From contig NZ_BSTN01000001.1 of NCBI RefSeq assembly GCF_030269545.1, positions 1 through 64,000 on the forward strand: DNA of 64,000 bases, in the 5' to 3' direction. The position numbers and the translations under genes are program-made. Origin of the DNA: Actinomadura sp. NBRC 104425 (GTDB lineage: Bacteria > Actinomycetota > Actinomycetes > Streptosporangiales > Streptosporangiaceae). This document shows, piece by piece, positions 1-9,618 of this stretch (position 1 is the first letter of the stretch; each line of letters opens with the position of its first letter). Below the pieces are notes generated by a model, which searched no databases, was not told the DNA's origin, and worked only from the letters and a program-made list of their open reading frames with translations.

Positions 1-729
1 GTAGTCCTTGGTCTCCACCGCCTGGCACAGCGCGGCCAGCGTCGCGGCGTGCGCCTGCTGCTGGGCGTGGGTCTGCTCCAGCGCCCACCGGGCGATGAAC
101 AGCGGCAGCAGCACCAGCACCGCCGCGAACGTGCCGACGTGCTGCCACAGGCCCGCGATGAGCAGCCCGAACATGCCGTAGCCCAGGCAGCCCACCGACA
201 GCTGGCCGCTCTCGCGCAGCAGCTCGCGCGGCGCCGCCTGCTTGGACAGCAGCAGGATGCCCGCCATCAGCAGCAGGTTGACGCCGACGAAGGTGACCAG
301 GGCGCCGAGGAACGGGACGATGACCTGCTCGACCCAGCCGGCCTGGCCGAACCGGGGCGGATGGCCGCCGAGCGCCTCGAACACGGTGCCCGCGGCGTAC
401 CCGCACAGCGCGAACTGGGCGCCGTTGAACAGCCGCTTCACCGGCGCGAACAGCCGCTGCCCGGTGACCACGGCCGACACGCCCAGCAGCGCGGCCCCGG
501 CGGGGCCCAGGAGCACCACCGACGCCAGGCTGGCGGCGAAGCTCAGCGACACCCGCGCGCGTTCGACGTTGAGCAGCGCCGGCGCCGAGTCGCAGATGAG
601 GAACAGGGCGGCCAGCACCGCCAGCTTCGACCAGTCCAGCTCGCGGAACGGCGACGTCGCGATGAGCCCGGCCGCCAGAGCGACCACGCCGCAGACGTAC
701 GCCCAGGCAGCCAGTGGTAGTCCACGCAT
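1..729 (-). CDS. HD-GYP/HD-domain membrane protein, N-terminal part (cut by window edge)
   Basis: The minus-strand frame is open from an ATG at 727-729 to the first base, giving 243 residues with no stop, so the C-terminus lies outside the window. Hydrophobic segments alternate with short loops (for example LAAWAYVCGVVALAAGLIA near the start and LLLMAGILLL further on), suggesting an integral membrane module of about six or seven helices. The last visible residues, LAALCQAVETKDY, match the conserved lead-in to HD/HD-GYP phosphohydrolase domains (usually followed by a T/S-x-x-H-S-x-R-V metal-site motif). The likely role is a membrane sensor coupled to cyclic-nucleotide hydrolysis. The catalytic residues are not in the window, so HD versus HD-GYP cannot be settled. 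A small peptide gene with a strong ribosome binding site lies just upstream. Confidence 0.75.
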   Translation of the reverse strand, partial: MRGLPLAAWAYVCGVVALAAGLIATSPFRELDWSKLAVLAALFLICDSAPALLNVERARVSLSFAASLASVVLLGPAGAALLGVSAVVTGQRLFAPVKRLFNGAQFALCGYAAGTVFEALGGHPPRFGQAGWVEQVIVPFLGALVTFVGVNLLLMAGILLLSKQAAPRELLRESGQLSVGCLGYGMFGLLIAGLWQHVGTFAAVLVLLPLFIARWALEQTHAQQQAHAATLAALCQAVETKDY

Positions 730-792
730 TGCCGCACCTTCGGGAAACGGAACGTGGGCCGCCGCCGGGGCCGGTGGTGCCGGTGTGCCCAC

Positions 793-885
793 CTAGACCC
801 AGGACACGCCCTCGGGCATCCTCAGCGACGGCGCCGGGGCGCCCCGGTCCCGTTGGAGCCCGGCCGTCCTGACACGCTTGAGCAT
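793..885 (-). CDS. Small peptide gene (30 aa) upstream of the HD-domain gene
   Basis: A 30-codon frame starts at an ATG (883-885) preceded by GGAGG with 8 bases of spacing, one of the best Shine-Dalgarno sites in the window. It ends at a TAG 63 bases before the HD-domain gene on the same strand. The peptide is basic at the N-terminus (MLKRVRTAGLQRDR), Pro/Ala-rich in the middle, and ends PEGVSWV. It has no hydrophobic segment and no cysteine. I do not recognise a family. It may be a regulatory leader peptide, a coupled small protein or a signalling peptide; a chance ORF remains possible, but the ribosome binding site and position argue for translation. Confidence 0.5.
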   Translation of the reverse strand: MLKRVRTAGLQRDRGAPAPSLRMPEGVSWV

Positions 886-1058
886 GGCGTTCGCCTCCCC
901 CCCGTGAACCGGCCCCGAGCGCCCGGGCGAGCGCGAGGACCCGGCCGCCGGGGCATGCGAGTGCTCCCGTCGCTGATTCCGGCACAAGCCTAACGTGGGA
1001 GACGTAGGCCACACAGGCATGCGGCGAATCGTGAGCAAAGCGTGAACTAATCGTCACC

Positions 1059-2003
1059 TTAGGTGATCCGCGCCCTGGGCGTCTGCGCCGCCGCCCGCTC
1101 GCGCGCCCACGCGGCGGTCGCGGCGAGCCCCTCGCGCAGCGGCACGCGGGCCCGCCAGCCGAGGACCCGCTCGGTCGCCGCCGGGTCGACGGCCATCGCG
1201 GGCAGGTCGCCCGGACGCGGCGGCGCGAACGCGGGGTCGTCGGGCGCGCCCGCCGCCTCGGCGACCAGGGTGTGCAGCTCGCGGTCGGTGGTCTGCACCC
1301 CGGTGCCGACGTTGAACCGGCCGCCGCCGCCCACCTCCCCGGTGGCGCGGGCGAACGCGTCGACCACGTCGAGCACGTACACGTAGTCGCGGGTCTGGGT
1401 GCCGTCGCCGAACACCCGGGTCGGCCGGCCCGCCAGCAGCGCGTCGGTGAAGATCGAGACCACGCCGGCCTCGCCGTCGGGGGTCTGCCGCGGTCCGTAG
1501 ACGTTGGCCAGCGTCAGGATGGTGTAGTCGAGGCCGTGCAGTGCCCGGTAGGTGCGCAGGTAGACCTCGCCGGTGACCTTGGACGCGGCGTACGGCGAGG
1601 CGGGCCGAAGCTCGGCGTCGGGCGGGACGGGCAGTGCGTCCGGCACCCCGTACACCGCGCAGCTGGAGGCGAACACCACCTTGCGGGCGCCGCCCGCGCG
1701 CGCGGCCTCCAGCACGTTGGCGGTGCCCAGCGCGTTGACGCGCGCGTCGTGCAGCGGGTCGGCGACGCTGGCGCGCACGCTGACCTGTGCCGCCAGGTGG
1801 CAGACCACCTCGGGCCGCAGGGCGGCGACCCGGCCGGGCAGCGCCGGATCGGCCACGTCCATGCGCCAGATCTCCACGTCCGTGCGGGCGTTGCGGCCCG
1901 AGGAGAAGTCGTCGACGCCGACGACCCGGTGTCCGTCGGCCAGCAGCCGGTCGACCAGGTGGGATCCGATGAATCCGGCAGCGCCGGTGACGAGTACGAG
2001 CAC
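1059..2003 (-). CDS. NAD-dependent epimerase/dehydratase (GalE-like extended SDR)
   Basis: 314 residues, full length for UDP-sugar epimerases. The N-terminus carries the Rossmann signature TGAAGFIGSHLVDRLL (GxxGxxG), followed by an acidic residue at the end of beta-2 (VDDFSSG) that binds the NAD ribose. The catalytic pair is in YAASK, with the SSCAVYG strand supplying the serine. The family interconverts nucleotide sugars such as UDP-glucose/UDP-galactose; the exact substrate cannot be read from the sequence. The start is GTG at 2001-2003, 15 bases after the rsrA stop on the same strand, so it is probably the third gene of the sigR-rsrA transcript. Confidence 0.9.
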   Translation of the reverse strand: MLVLVTGAAGFIGSHLVDRLLADGHRVVGVDDFSSGRNARTDVEIWRMDVADPALPGRVAALRPEVVCHLAAQVSVRASVADPLHDARVNALGTANVLEAARAGGARKVVFASSCAVYGVPDALPVPPDAELRPASPYAASKVTGEVYLRTYRALHGLDYTILTLANVYGPRQTPDGEAGVVSIFTDALLAGRPTRVFGDGTQTRDYVYVLDVVDAFARATGEVGGGGRFNVGTGVQTTDRELHTLVAEAAGAPDDPAFAPPRPGDLPAMAVDPAATERVLGWRARVPLREGLAATAAWARERAAAQTPRARIT

Positions 2004-2018
2004 GCCGGAAACCCTAGA

Positions 2019-2380
2019 TCAGTCGGCGGCGCGTTTCTCGGCTCCGCCGGCCGCCTGTTTGCCCGCGGCTCCGGCGACCTGGGCCTCGCCGCTCTCCCCA
2101 CCGGCCTCGCCGGCCTCGGCCTCTTTCAGCTCGCCGCACAGCTGCTCGATGCGTCCCAGCACCTTGGCGCGCAGGTCGGCGGGCACCGGTTCGCAGCCGC
2201 ACGACTTGCCGACCAGCTTCTTGACGGCCTCCTCCAGGCCGAACTCGCGCAGGCACGGCCCGCACTCGTCCAGATGCTGCCGCACCTCGCCGCAGCCCTG
2301 CTGGTCGAGCTCGCCGTCCAGATAGGTGTAGACCCTGGCCAGCACCTCGCTGCACGGCGTGTCGTGGTGGTCGCCACAGC

Positions 2381-2384
<4 letters not shown>
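2019..2384 (-). CDS. rsrA: Zinc-containing redox anti-sigma factor RsrA (mycothiol system anti-sigma-R)
   Basis: 121 residues. The zinc-binding anti-sigma motif is intact: C11, H37, C41 and C44 (HLDECGPC), the same numbering as Streptomyces coelicolor RsrA. Extra cysteines at C3, C31 and in KSCGCE are as expected for a thiol switch. In the family, reduced zinc-bound RsrA holds SigR; disulfide stress oxidises it, ejects zinc and frees the sigma factor. The C-terminal third is an Ala/Gly/Glu-rich tail of low complexity. The ATG overlaps the sigR TGA by four bases (ATGA), so the two are translationally coupled, which fits a 1:1 regulator pair. Confidence 0.95.
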
Positions 2385-3214
<830 letters not shown>

Positions 3215-3342
3215 CGAGCAGCACCTCCGCTGTACGGATCGTCGTTGGTCCCGTACGGCACGCCCGGTGGCCCTTTTCGCGACGGTTTCGGTCGTCTCGC
3301 GGGTCGTTGGACGCCCGTACGCGGACGGTTGTGAGACGGTGC

Positions 3343-3368
3343 AACGCATGGACCGGCGCGTCGATTCC
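3343..3368 (-). promoter_or_regulatory. SigR-type promoter of sigR-rsrA (GGAAT-N18-GTT)
   Basis: On the minus strand GGAAT (3364-3368) is followed by exactly 18 bases and then GTT (3343-3345), the reported SigR consensus in Streptomyces. It lies about 130 bases upstream of the sigR ATG, in the right orientation, as expected for positive autoregulation. A second site with the same spacing lies before the mycoredoxin gene at 52.3 kb. Confidence 0.75.
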
Positions 3369-3458
3369 CGGGCGGGACGAATCCGGGGACCACGGAGGGT
3401 GACGCGCGCCACCCGCGGGGAAGAAGTCCCCATAGAGGGCGAGAACAGGAGCAAACCG

Positions 3459-4373
3459 TTGCTACCGCTGCCGGCGCAACCTCCCGAACCCAGCGTCGCG
3501 GATCTGCGTGCCGCGCCGGGCGACGGCCGGTCCCTGACGCTGTACTGGACGTTCTACTGGGCGGTCGCGGCGGCGCAGCTGGCCCGCTGGCTGCCGCGCC
3601 GGCCGTCGCTGATCCTGGACATCTCCGGGGGCCGCACGGGCAGCGCGGCGCAGGCGGCCGCCGCCGGCCACACCGTCCTGGAGATGCTCGACCCGCTGGT
3701 CACCCCGCCGGGCGGGGACGCCGGGATCGGCAGAGACGGCGCCGACGGCCGGGTGAACGGCACGGCGGCGCCGCGGCTGCGCCCGCCCCCGGCGCCCGAC
3801 CTGGCGGGCCCGCCGCCCGCCGAGCCCGCCACCGGAACCCGCCGCGGCCGACGCCGTCCGGAGGCGGGCGCGACGCGCCGGGTGATCGCCGACTCCGGGT
3901 CGCTGGCCTGCCTGCGGGACGCCAGCGTGGACGCGGTCGTCGCCGAGGACCGCGCGCTGTCGCGGCACCTGGTGACCGAGTCGACGGTCGCCGAGATCGC
4001 CCGGGTGCTGCGTCCCGGCGGCCGGGTGCTGCTGTCGGTCGACTCGCTGACGCTGGGGATGGCGCTGCTGGCCGAGCAGAGCCGCTGGGCGCACCTGTCG
4101 GACGTGCCGAGCGCCGAGGTGCTGCTGGTCCCGTGGCCGGACGGCACGATCACCCGCTGCTTCTGGGCCGAGCAGCTGCGCGAGCTGCTCACCGACGCCG
4201 GCCTGGAGGTGGAGTGGATCAGGCCGCGCACGGCGCTGTCCCCGTCCACCGTCGAGCATGTGCTGGCCCGCACCCCGCGCGCTCTGGCCCGCCTGGTGCG
4301 CACCGAGCTGAGCGCCCCGGTGCGCGACGACTCCCTGGGGGTGCACCTGCTCGCCAGCGCCCGGCGGGTGTGA
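3459..4373 (+). CDS. Class I SAM-dependent methyltransferase-like protein
   Basis: 304 residues from TTG 3459-3461, chosen because AGGAG sits 7 bases upstream; an in-frame ATG at 3348 has no clear ribosome binding site. The fold is suggested by [20 protein letters not shown] (motif I region, with ISGG rather than the usual GxGxG), [12 protein letters not shown] (motif post-II) and [21 protein letters not shown] (the methyltransferase-11 RVLRPGGR strand). A Pro/Gly/Arg-rich insert of about 50 residues separates motif I from the rest. The altered SAM loop means activity is uncertain. It is divergent from sigR, and the shared upstream region contains the SigR promoter. Confidence 0.7.
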   Translation: MLPLPAQPPEPSVADLRAAPGDGRSLTLYWTFYWAVAAAQLARWLPRRPSLILDISGGRTGSAAQAAAAGHTVLEMLDPLVTPPGGDAGIGRDGADGRVNGTAAPRLRPPPAPDLAGPPPAEPATGTRRGRRRPEAGATRRVIADSGSLACLRDASVDAVVAEDRALSRHLVTESTVAEIARVLRPGGRVLLSVDSLTLGMALLAEQSRWAHLSDVPSAEVLLVPWPDGTITRCFWAEQLRELLTDAGLEVEWIRPRTALSPSTVEHVLARTPRALARLVRTELSAPVRDDSLGVHLLASARRV

Positions 4374-4380
4374 ACGCGGG

Positions 4381-4713
4381 TCAGCGCATCACCCTGTCGT
4401 GCCTGGCCTGGCAGGTCAGGCAGCGGGCGGCCTCGGGGCGCACCTCCAGGCGGCCTTCGGGGACGGGCTCGCCGCAGTCCACGCAGCGGCCGTAGGTGCC
4501 CGCGGCGATGCGTTCGAGCGCCTGGACGACCGCGGCGCGGTGCCGCCCCAGCGACTCCAGGGCCGCCTCGACGCGGTCGCTGTCGGTCAGGATGGCGCCG
4601 GCGTCGGAGGCCGAGTTCTCCCGTTCGGGGTGCTCGCCCTTGAGGATCGCGATGGATCGGTCCGCATCGGCGAGCGCCTTCTGCAGGCGGGCGCGGGCGG
4701 CGGCGATGTCCAC
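4381..4713 (-). CDS. TraR/DksA-family C4 zinc finger protein
   Basis: 110 residues. An N-terminal helical region (AAARARLQKALADADRSIAIL and the following stretch to about residue 75) resembles the DksA coiled coil, followed by the C4 zinc finger YGRCVDC...CLTCQARHD near residues 80-105. Family members bind RNA polymerase through the secondary channel and modulate initiation. The start is GTG 4711-4713; GGAGGAG lies slightly far upstream (about 11 bases), so the exact start is less certain. It follows the SRAP gene on the same strand with 74 bases between them. Confidence 0.85.
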   Translation of the reverse strand: MDIAAARARLQKALADADRSIAILKGEHPERENSASDAGAILTDSDRVEAALESLGRHRAAVVQALERIAAGTYGRCVDCGEPVPEGRLEVRPEAARCLTCQARHDRVMR

Positions 4714-4787
4714 GGTGCTTAGAACTCCTCCCGGTACTCCCCCGGGGAACACAAGCCCCGCGCTGAGCGCCGCGCTCGCGGGCGGCC

Positions 4788-5576
4788 TCAGAACAGGGCG
4801 TCGGACGGGTCGGTGGGTATATCCCCGTTTGCCGTTGGCTTTATGAGTTCTGGCCCGTTGTTTCTGACGTTGTTGACGGCGGTGGAGACGGGGTAGGCCT
4901 CCATCGTCCCGGCCATCGCGGGCACCAGCAGGCCGCGCACCCGGTCGGGGTCGGTGAGGCCGGGATCCAGCCAGGCGTCCCAGCGGTCCGGCTGGACGAT
5001 CATGGGCATGCGGTCGTGGATGCGGCCGAGCTCGTCGGGCGCGTCCGTGGTGATCACGGTGCACGTCCATACCCACTCGCCCTCGGGCGACTTCCACAGC
5101 TCGTACAGACCGGCCATGGCCAGGATCGAGCCGTCCTTGGGGCGGATGTAGAACGGCTGCTTCTTGGGGCGCTTGCGCTTGCCGCCCTCGGCCGCCTCGG
5201 ACTCCAGCGTGTACCACTCGTAGTAGCCGTCGGCGGGCAGCAGGCAGCGGCGCCGGGCGAAGGCGCGGCGGAAGGACGGCTTCTCGTGCACCGTCTCGGC
5301 CCGCGCGTTGATCATGCGGTTGCCGATGGACGGGTCCTTGGCCCAGGACGGCACCAGGCCCCAGCGCAGCGTCCGGAGCTGGCGCACGGGCCCGGCCGCG
5401 CCCTCGCCCGCCTCCTTGGCCGCGTCTTCGGCCGCCCGGGTCAGGACGGCGGGCACCTGTTTGGTGGGGGCGACGTTGTAGTCGGGCTGCAGGTTCTGCT
5501 CGGTGGCGTCGAACTGCACCTGGAACTGGTCGAGCAGTTCCTGACGCGCCCGTGCCGTGGCATATCGACCGCACAT
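4788..5576 (-). CDS. SOS response-associated peptidase (SRAP/HMCES, YedK family)
   Basis: 262 residues. The start was set at the ATG giving MCGRYA, because SRAP proteins need Cys2 exposed after Met removal to form the thiazolidine link with abasic sites in single-stranded DNA; a longer in-frame start is possible but would bury it. Other active-site blocks are present: YNVAPTKQVPAVL, INARAETV, the glutamate in LPADGYYEWY and the histidine in RIHDRMPMI. Function in the family is shielding of abasic sites at replication forks. It is probably transcribed with the TraR/DksA gene downstream. Confidence 0.93.
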   Translation of the reverse strand: MCGRYATARARQELLDQFQVQFDATEQNLQPDYNVAPTKQVPAVLTRAAEDAAKEAGEGAAGPVRQLRTLRWGLVPSWAKDPSIGNRMINARAETVHEKPSFRRAFARRRCLLPADGYYEWYTLESEAAEGGKRKRPKKQPFYIRPKDGSILAMAGLYELWKSPEGEWVWTCTVITTDAPDELGRIHDRMPMIVQPDRWDAWLDPGLTDPDRVRGLLVPAMAGTMEAYPVSTAVNNVRNNGPELIKPTANGDIPTDPSDALF

Positions 5577-5662
5577 GCGTCCCATCCTGCCCCGCGCCTG
5601 TGACAACCCGCACGGCCGCGGAGCCGTGCTTGACCGTCGGCGCCGTGGGCATGTAGGCGACC

Positions 5663-6256
5663 ATGCGACCCATCACGACCCTGGCCCGCCCGTTCGTGGC
5701 GGCGCCGTACATCATCATCGGCCTGGAGACGCTCCGCGATCCCGGTCCGCGCGCCGAGCAGGTGGCGCCCACGGTGAAGCCGATCGCCGACCGGCTCGAC
5801 TGGCTGCCCACCAAGGACCCCGAGGCCCTGGTGCGCTTCCAGGGCGCGTTGAGCCTGGGCACCGGCGCGCTGCTGCTGACCGGCCGGTTCCGGCGGCTGA
5901 CCACCTTCCTGCTGGCCGCCCAGCTGGTGCCGTCCCTGCTGACCGAGCACCGGTACTGGACCGAGGACGACCCGGAACGCCGCGCCAGCGAGCGCTCGCA
6001 CCTGCTGAAGAACGCCGGCCTGTTCGGCGCGCTGCTGATGGTGGCCACCGAGCCGCGCCGCGGCCCGCGGGCGGCGCAGCTGCGCCGGCAGGCGCACGAG
6101 GCCAGGATCCAGGCCGCCGCCGAGGCCAAGGCGCTGCGCAAGCAGACCGCGGCGGAGATCAGGAACGCGCGGCGCGAGGCCGCCCGGCGGGTGCGCCAGG
6201 CGCGCCGCAGGGGCGCCCGGCCGACCCGGCGCGCCGCCCGCGCGCTGAAGCGCTGA
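5663..6256 (+). CDS. DoxX-family membrane protein with basic C-terminal tail
   Basis: 197 residues. The first 140 carry the DoxX pattern: an initial ARPFVAAPYIIIGLETLRDP segment, RFQGALSLGTGALLLTGRFRRLTTFLLAAQLVPSLL and a final LLKNAGLFGALLMVA helix, giving about four membrane segments. After TEP (about residue 143) the protein becomes a soluble Arg/Lys/Ala-rich helix of about 50 residues (AQLRRQAHEARIQAAAEAKALRKQ onward) that could be a coiled coil or bind nucleic acid or acidic lipid. DoxX proteins are linked to respiratory or redox membrane complexes, but the role here is unknown. It is divergent from the SRAP gene. Confidence 0.8.
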   Translation: MRPITTLARPFVAAPYIIIGLETLRDPGPRAEQVAPTVKPIADRLDWLPTKDPEALVRFQGALSLGTGALLLTGRFRRLTTFLLAAQLVPSLLTEHRYWTEDDPERRASERSHLLKNAGLFGALLMVATEPRRGPRAAQLRRQAHEARIQAAAEAKALRKQTAAEIRNARREAARRVRQARRRGARPTRRAARALKR

Positions 6257-6385
6257 CCCGTTTCCGGCGAGCTTCCTTTCCCGAAGAGAACCTTAAGGAC
6301 ATCTCAAATCTGTTGAACCCGGCGTGCATCCCTGGCCGTACTGCCGTGCGACCGCCCGTTCCCTCCCGACCGGAGAGGCCCGGCC

Positions 6386-6910
6386 ATGGCAGCACCCGGA
6401 GCCGCGACGGACGCCGAACGGATCGTCACCCGGCTCTACCGCGAGCACGGTGCGGCCCTGACGGCGTTCACGCTCAAGCTGACCGGCGGAGACCGGCAGT
6501 GGGCCGAGGACGTGGTGCAGGAGACCATGATCCGGGCCTGGCGGGGCGCGGACCGGCTGGACCCCGGCGTGTCGCCCATGCCCTGGCTGGCCACGATCGC
6601 GCGCCGTATCGTGATCGACGGCAGGCGGCGACGCCGGGCCCGGCCGCCCGAGGTCGGGGAGGGGCCGCTGGAGGCCCTGCCCGCGGCGGACGGGCTGGAC
6701 CGGGTGCTGCGCAAGGTGGTCGTGGCCGAGGCGCTGTGGTCGCTGTCGGACTCCCACCGCGAGGCGCTGACCGAGACGGTCCTGCGCGACCGCACGGTCG
6801 CCCAGGCCGCCGAGGTGCTGGGCGTGCCGGTGGGGACGGTGAAGTCCCGCGTGTACTACGCACTGCGCGCGTTGCGCGTCGCACTGGAGGAGAGGGGGGT
6901 GACGGCGTGA
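6386..6910 (+). CDS. ECF-family RNA polymerase sigma factor
   Basis: 174 residues. Region 2 is present (VTRLYREHGAALTAFTLKLTG, QWAEDVVQETMIRAWRG, PWLATIARRIVIDGRRRR), as is region 4 (LSDSHREALTETVLRDRTVAQAAEVLGVPVGTVKSRVYYALRALR). The ATG has GGAGAGG 7 bases upstream. The product is about 100 residues shorter than the SigR product above, with no extra domain. The next gene overlaps by four bases and encodes a zinc-finger anti-sigma, so this is a regulated sigma/anti-sigma pair. A possible ECF-type promoter, with AACC followed after about 20 bases by a TTG-containing stretch, lies at 6290-6318, but I cannot assign it with confidence. Confidence 0.92.
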   Translation: MAAPGAATDAERIVTRLYREHGAALTAFTLKLTGGDRQWAEDVVQETMIRAWRGADRLDPGVSPMPWLATIARRIVIDGRRRRRARPPEVGEGPLEALPAADGLDRVLRKVVVAEALWSLSDSHREALTETVLRDRTVAQAAEVLGVPVGTVKSRVYYALRALRVALEERGVTA

Positions 6911-7164
6911 GCGGCTCGCCGGTCGAGCACACCGACGTCGGTGCGTACGCCCTGGGCCTGCTGGAGGAGGAGGACCGCCGGGCGTTCGAGGCGCATCTGC
7001 GCGGCTGCGCGCGGTGCCGGGCCGAACTGCGGCAGATGCGGGGCGTGGCGGACGTCCTGTCCGACCTCCGCGACGGGGGCTTTGCGCCCGCACCCGACCC
7101 CGCACCTGAGCCCGCGCCCGCACCTGAGCCTTCGCCCTGCACCGCGCAACGGCGGCGGGCGTGA
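6907..7164 (+). CDS. Short zinc-finger anti-sigma factor without membrane anchor
   Basis: 85 residues from GTG 6907-6909, overlapping the sigma gene stop (GTGA). It carries the anti-sigma zinc-finger signature: H8, then ALGLLEEEDRRAFEAHLRGC followed by ARC, so H-x3-C-x2-C is intact. After about residue 55 the protein is only a Pro/Ala/Glu repeat (PAPDPAPEPAPAPEPSP) and then QRRRA. Relatives of this type normally continue into a transmembrane helix and an extracellular domain, and no such segment is found in any frame before aroA. It is therefore either a cytoplasmic zinc anti-sigma or a truncated relic. Confidence 0.8.
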   Translation: MSGSPVEHTDVGAYALGLLEEEDRRAFEAHLRGCARCRAELRQMRGVADVLSDLRDGGFAPAPDPAPEPAPAPEPSPCTAQRRRA

Positions 7165-7248
7165 CGGCGGCACCGGCCGCCGCGCGGTGACCGCCATGTG
7201 ATCTTCCTGCCGCCGGTGGGGTGCGGCCCGTGCCGATAACCTTGGGCC

Positions 7249-8520
7249 ATGCCCTCTTCGCACTGGTCCGCGCCTGTCGCCGACGCCCCGGTGGACGCCA
7301 CCGTCCGGCTGCCCGGCTCCAAGTCCATGACCAACCGGGCGCTGATCCTGGCCGCGCTGGCCGACGGCCCCGCGCTGGTCCGGCGTCCGCTGCGCAGCCG
7401 CGACACGCTGCTCATGGCGCAGGCGCTGCGCGCGCTGGGCGTGGCAGTCGACGAGGACGGCGCCGACTGGCGGGTCACGCCGGGCGCGCTTGCCGGGCCG
7501 GCCCGGGTGGACGTGGGGCTGGCGGGCACGGTGATGCGGTTCCTGCCTCCGGTGGCGGCGCTGGCCGACGGCGACGTGGCGATCGACGGCGACCCGCGCG
7601 CCCGGGAACGCCCCATGGGCCCGATGATCACGGCGCTGCGGGCGCTCGGCGCGGAGATCGACGACGGCGGGCGCGGCGCGCTGCCGTTCACGGTGCGCGG
7701 CGGCGGGGCGGTCAAGGGCGGCCCGGTGACGATCGACGCGTCCGGCTCGTCGCAACTGGTGTCGGGGCTGCTGCTGGCCGCGCCGCGGTTCGACGAGGGC
7801 GTGCATGTGCGGCACGAGGGGCCGCCCGTCCCGTCCGCGCCGCACCTTGCGATGACGGTGCGGATGCTGCAGGAGGCGGGCGCCCGGGTCGAGACCGGCG
7901 CCGACGAGTGGCGCGTGGCGCCCGGCCCGATCCGCGGCCGGGACTGGGACATCGAGCCCGACCTGTCCAACGCCGCCCAGTTCCTGGGCGCGGCGCTGGT
8001 GACCGGCGGGCGCGTCACCGTGCCGGACTGGCCCGCCGAGACCACCCAGCCGGGCGACGCGCTGCGCGGGCTGCTGGCGCGGATGGGCGCGCGGGTGTCG
8101 TCCGGCCCGGACGGCCTGACCGTGCGCGGCACCGGCACGTTCCAGGGCCTGGAGGCCGACCTGCACGACGTCGGCGAGCTCACCCCCGTGCTGGCGGCGC
8201 TGGCGGCGCTGGCGTCGTCGCCGTCCCGCCTCACCGGCATCGCCCACCTGCGCGGGCACGAGACCGACCGGCTGGCCGCGCTGGTCGGCGAGCTGAACGC
8301 GCTGGGCGGCGACGCCCGCGAGCTGCCCGACGGCCTGGAGATTCGGCCGCGCCCGCTGCACGGCGGGGTGTTCCACACCTACGACGACCACCGGATGGTC
8401 ATGGCCGCGGCGGTGCTGGGCCTGGCGGTCCCGGGGGTGCAGGTGGAGAACCCGGCGACGGTGGGCAAGACACTGCCGCAATTCACCGACCTGTGGACGG
8501 CGATGGTGCGGCCTGCGTAA
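7249..8520 (+). CDS. aroA: 3-phosphoshikimate 1-carboxyvinyltransferase (EPSP synthase)
   Basis: 423 residues, full length. Catalyses the sixth step of the shikimate pathway, joining shikimate 3-phosphate and PEP. Visible signatures are [21 protein letters not shown] near the N-terminus, [15 protein letters not shown] (the GLAGT region), [16 protein letters not shown] and [20 protein letters not shown], with [14 protein letters not shown] near the C-terminus. The gene is followed by rsgA, an arrangement common in actinobacteria. Confidence 0.97.
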   Translation: MPSSHWSAPVADAPVDATVRLPGSKSMTNRALILAALADGPALVRRPLRSRDTLLMAQALRALGVAVDEDGADWRVTPGALAGPARVDVGLAGTVMRFLPPVAALADGDVAIDGDPRARERPMGPMITALRALGAEIDDGGRGALPFTVRGGGAVKGGPVTIDASGSSQLVSGLLLAAPRFDEGVHVRHEGPPVPSAPHLAMTVRMLQEAGARVETGADEWRVAPGPIRGRDWDIEPDLSNAAQFLGAALVTGGRVTVPDWPAETTQPGDALRGLLARMGARVSSGPDGLTVRGTGTFQGLEADLHDVGELTPVLAALAALASSPSRLTGIAHLRGHETDRLAALVGELNALGGDARELPDGLEIRPRPLHGGVFHTYDDHRMVMAAAVLGLAVPGVQVENPATVGKTLPQFTDLWTAMVRPA

Positions 8521-8546
8521 GGACTTGTGAAGGGGAGGCGGAGGCA

Positions 8547-9593
8547 CTGGCACGCCGAGTACGCGACTACGACGAGGACGACGTTCGAGTGCGGCCCGGG
8601 CGCCGCGGCTCGCGGCCGCGCACCCGGCGCCGTCCCGCCCACGCGGACGCCGTCCCCGGCATGGTGACCGCGGTCGACCGGGGCCGCTACCGCTGCCTGG
8701 TCGAGCCGGGCACCCCGGACGAGCGCGCCGTGACGGCCATGCGGGCGCGGGAGCTGGGCCGCAAGGGCGTCGTGGTGGGCGACCGGGTCGCGCTGGTCGG
8801 CGACACCTCCGGCGACCCCGACACGCTGGCGCGGATCGTGCGGGTCGAGCCGCGCGCGTCGGCGCTGCGCCGCACCGCCGACGACACCGACCCGTTCGAG
8901 CGGATCATCGTGGCCAACGCCGACCAGATGGCGATCGTGGCGGCGCTGGCCGACCCCGAGCCGCGGCCCCGGCTGATCGACCGGTGCCTGGTCGCCGCGT
9001 ACGACGCGGGCATGGACCCGCTGCTGTGCCTGACCAAGTCGGACCTGGCCGATCCCGGCCCGCTGCTGGAGATCTATGCGCCGCTCGGGGTGCCGTACGT
9101 GGTGACGCGCCGCGGCGGCGACCTGGACGAGCTGCGCGGGCACCTGGCCGGACGGGTCAGCGTGCTGGTCGGGCACTCCGGCGTCGGCAAGTCCACGCTG
9201 GTGAACGCGCTGGTCCCGGACGCCGAGCGGGCGGTGAGCCAGGTCAACGCGGTCACCGGCCGCGGCCGGCACACCTCGTCCTCGGCGATCGCGTTGGAGC
9301 TGCCCGGCGGCGACGGCTGGATCATCGACACTCCGGGCGTGCGCAGCTTCGGCCTGGCGCACGTGCGTACGGAACGGGTGATCGAGGCGTTCGACGACCT
9401 GGCCGAGGGCGCCGCGGAGCGCTGCCCGCCGCACTGCGGCCACCTGAACGAGGGCTGCGGGCTGGACGGCTGGGTCGCCGACGGCCGCGCCGGGCAGGCT
9501 CGCCTGGACTCGCTGCGCCGCCTGCTGGGCAACCTGGGGGCCGGCGGGCCGGTCCCGGACGGCGTCCCCGCACGCGACCGACGGGACGGATGA
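8547..9593 (+). CDS. rsgA: Ribosome small subunit-dependent GTPase A
   Basis: 348 residues. Circularly permuted GTPase: G4 (LCLTKSDL) comes before G1 (GHSGVGKSTLVNAL), then switch regions (TGRGRHTSSSA) and G3 (DTPGVRSFGL). The C-terminal zinc site is CPPHCGHLNEGC. The N-terminal OB-fold follows a basic stretch (RVRPGRRGSRPRTRRR). It matures the 30S subunit by releasing factors and checking the decoding centre. Start choice: no ATG, GTG or TTG lies in frame at a sensible place. CTG 8547-8549 has GGAGG 8 bases upstream and gives the N-terminus expected from homologues (xxRRxxDYDEDDVRVRP), so a CTG start is proposed. Confidence 0.93.
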   Translation: MARRVRDYDEDDVRVRPGRRGSRPRTRRRPAHADAVPGMVTAVDRGRYRCLVEPGTPDERAVTAMRARELGRKGVVVGDRVALVGDTSGDPDTLARIVRVEPRASALRRTADDTDPFERIIVANADQMAIVAALADPEPRPRLIDRCLVAAYDAGMDPLLCLTKSDLADPGPLLEIYAPLGVPYVVTRRGGDLDELRGHLAGRVSVLVGHSGVGKSTLVNALVPDAERAVSQVNAVTGRGRHTSSSAIALELPGGDGWIIDTPGVRSFGLAHVRTERVIEAFDDLAEGAAERCPPHCGHLNEGCGLDGWVADGRAGQARLDSLRRLLGNLGAGGPVPDGVPARDRRDG

Positions 9594-9618
9594 TGCCGCC
9601 GATGCCAGACTCGGTCCC

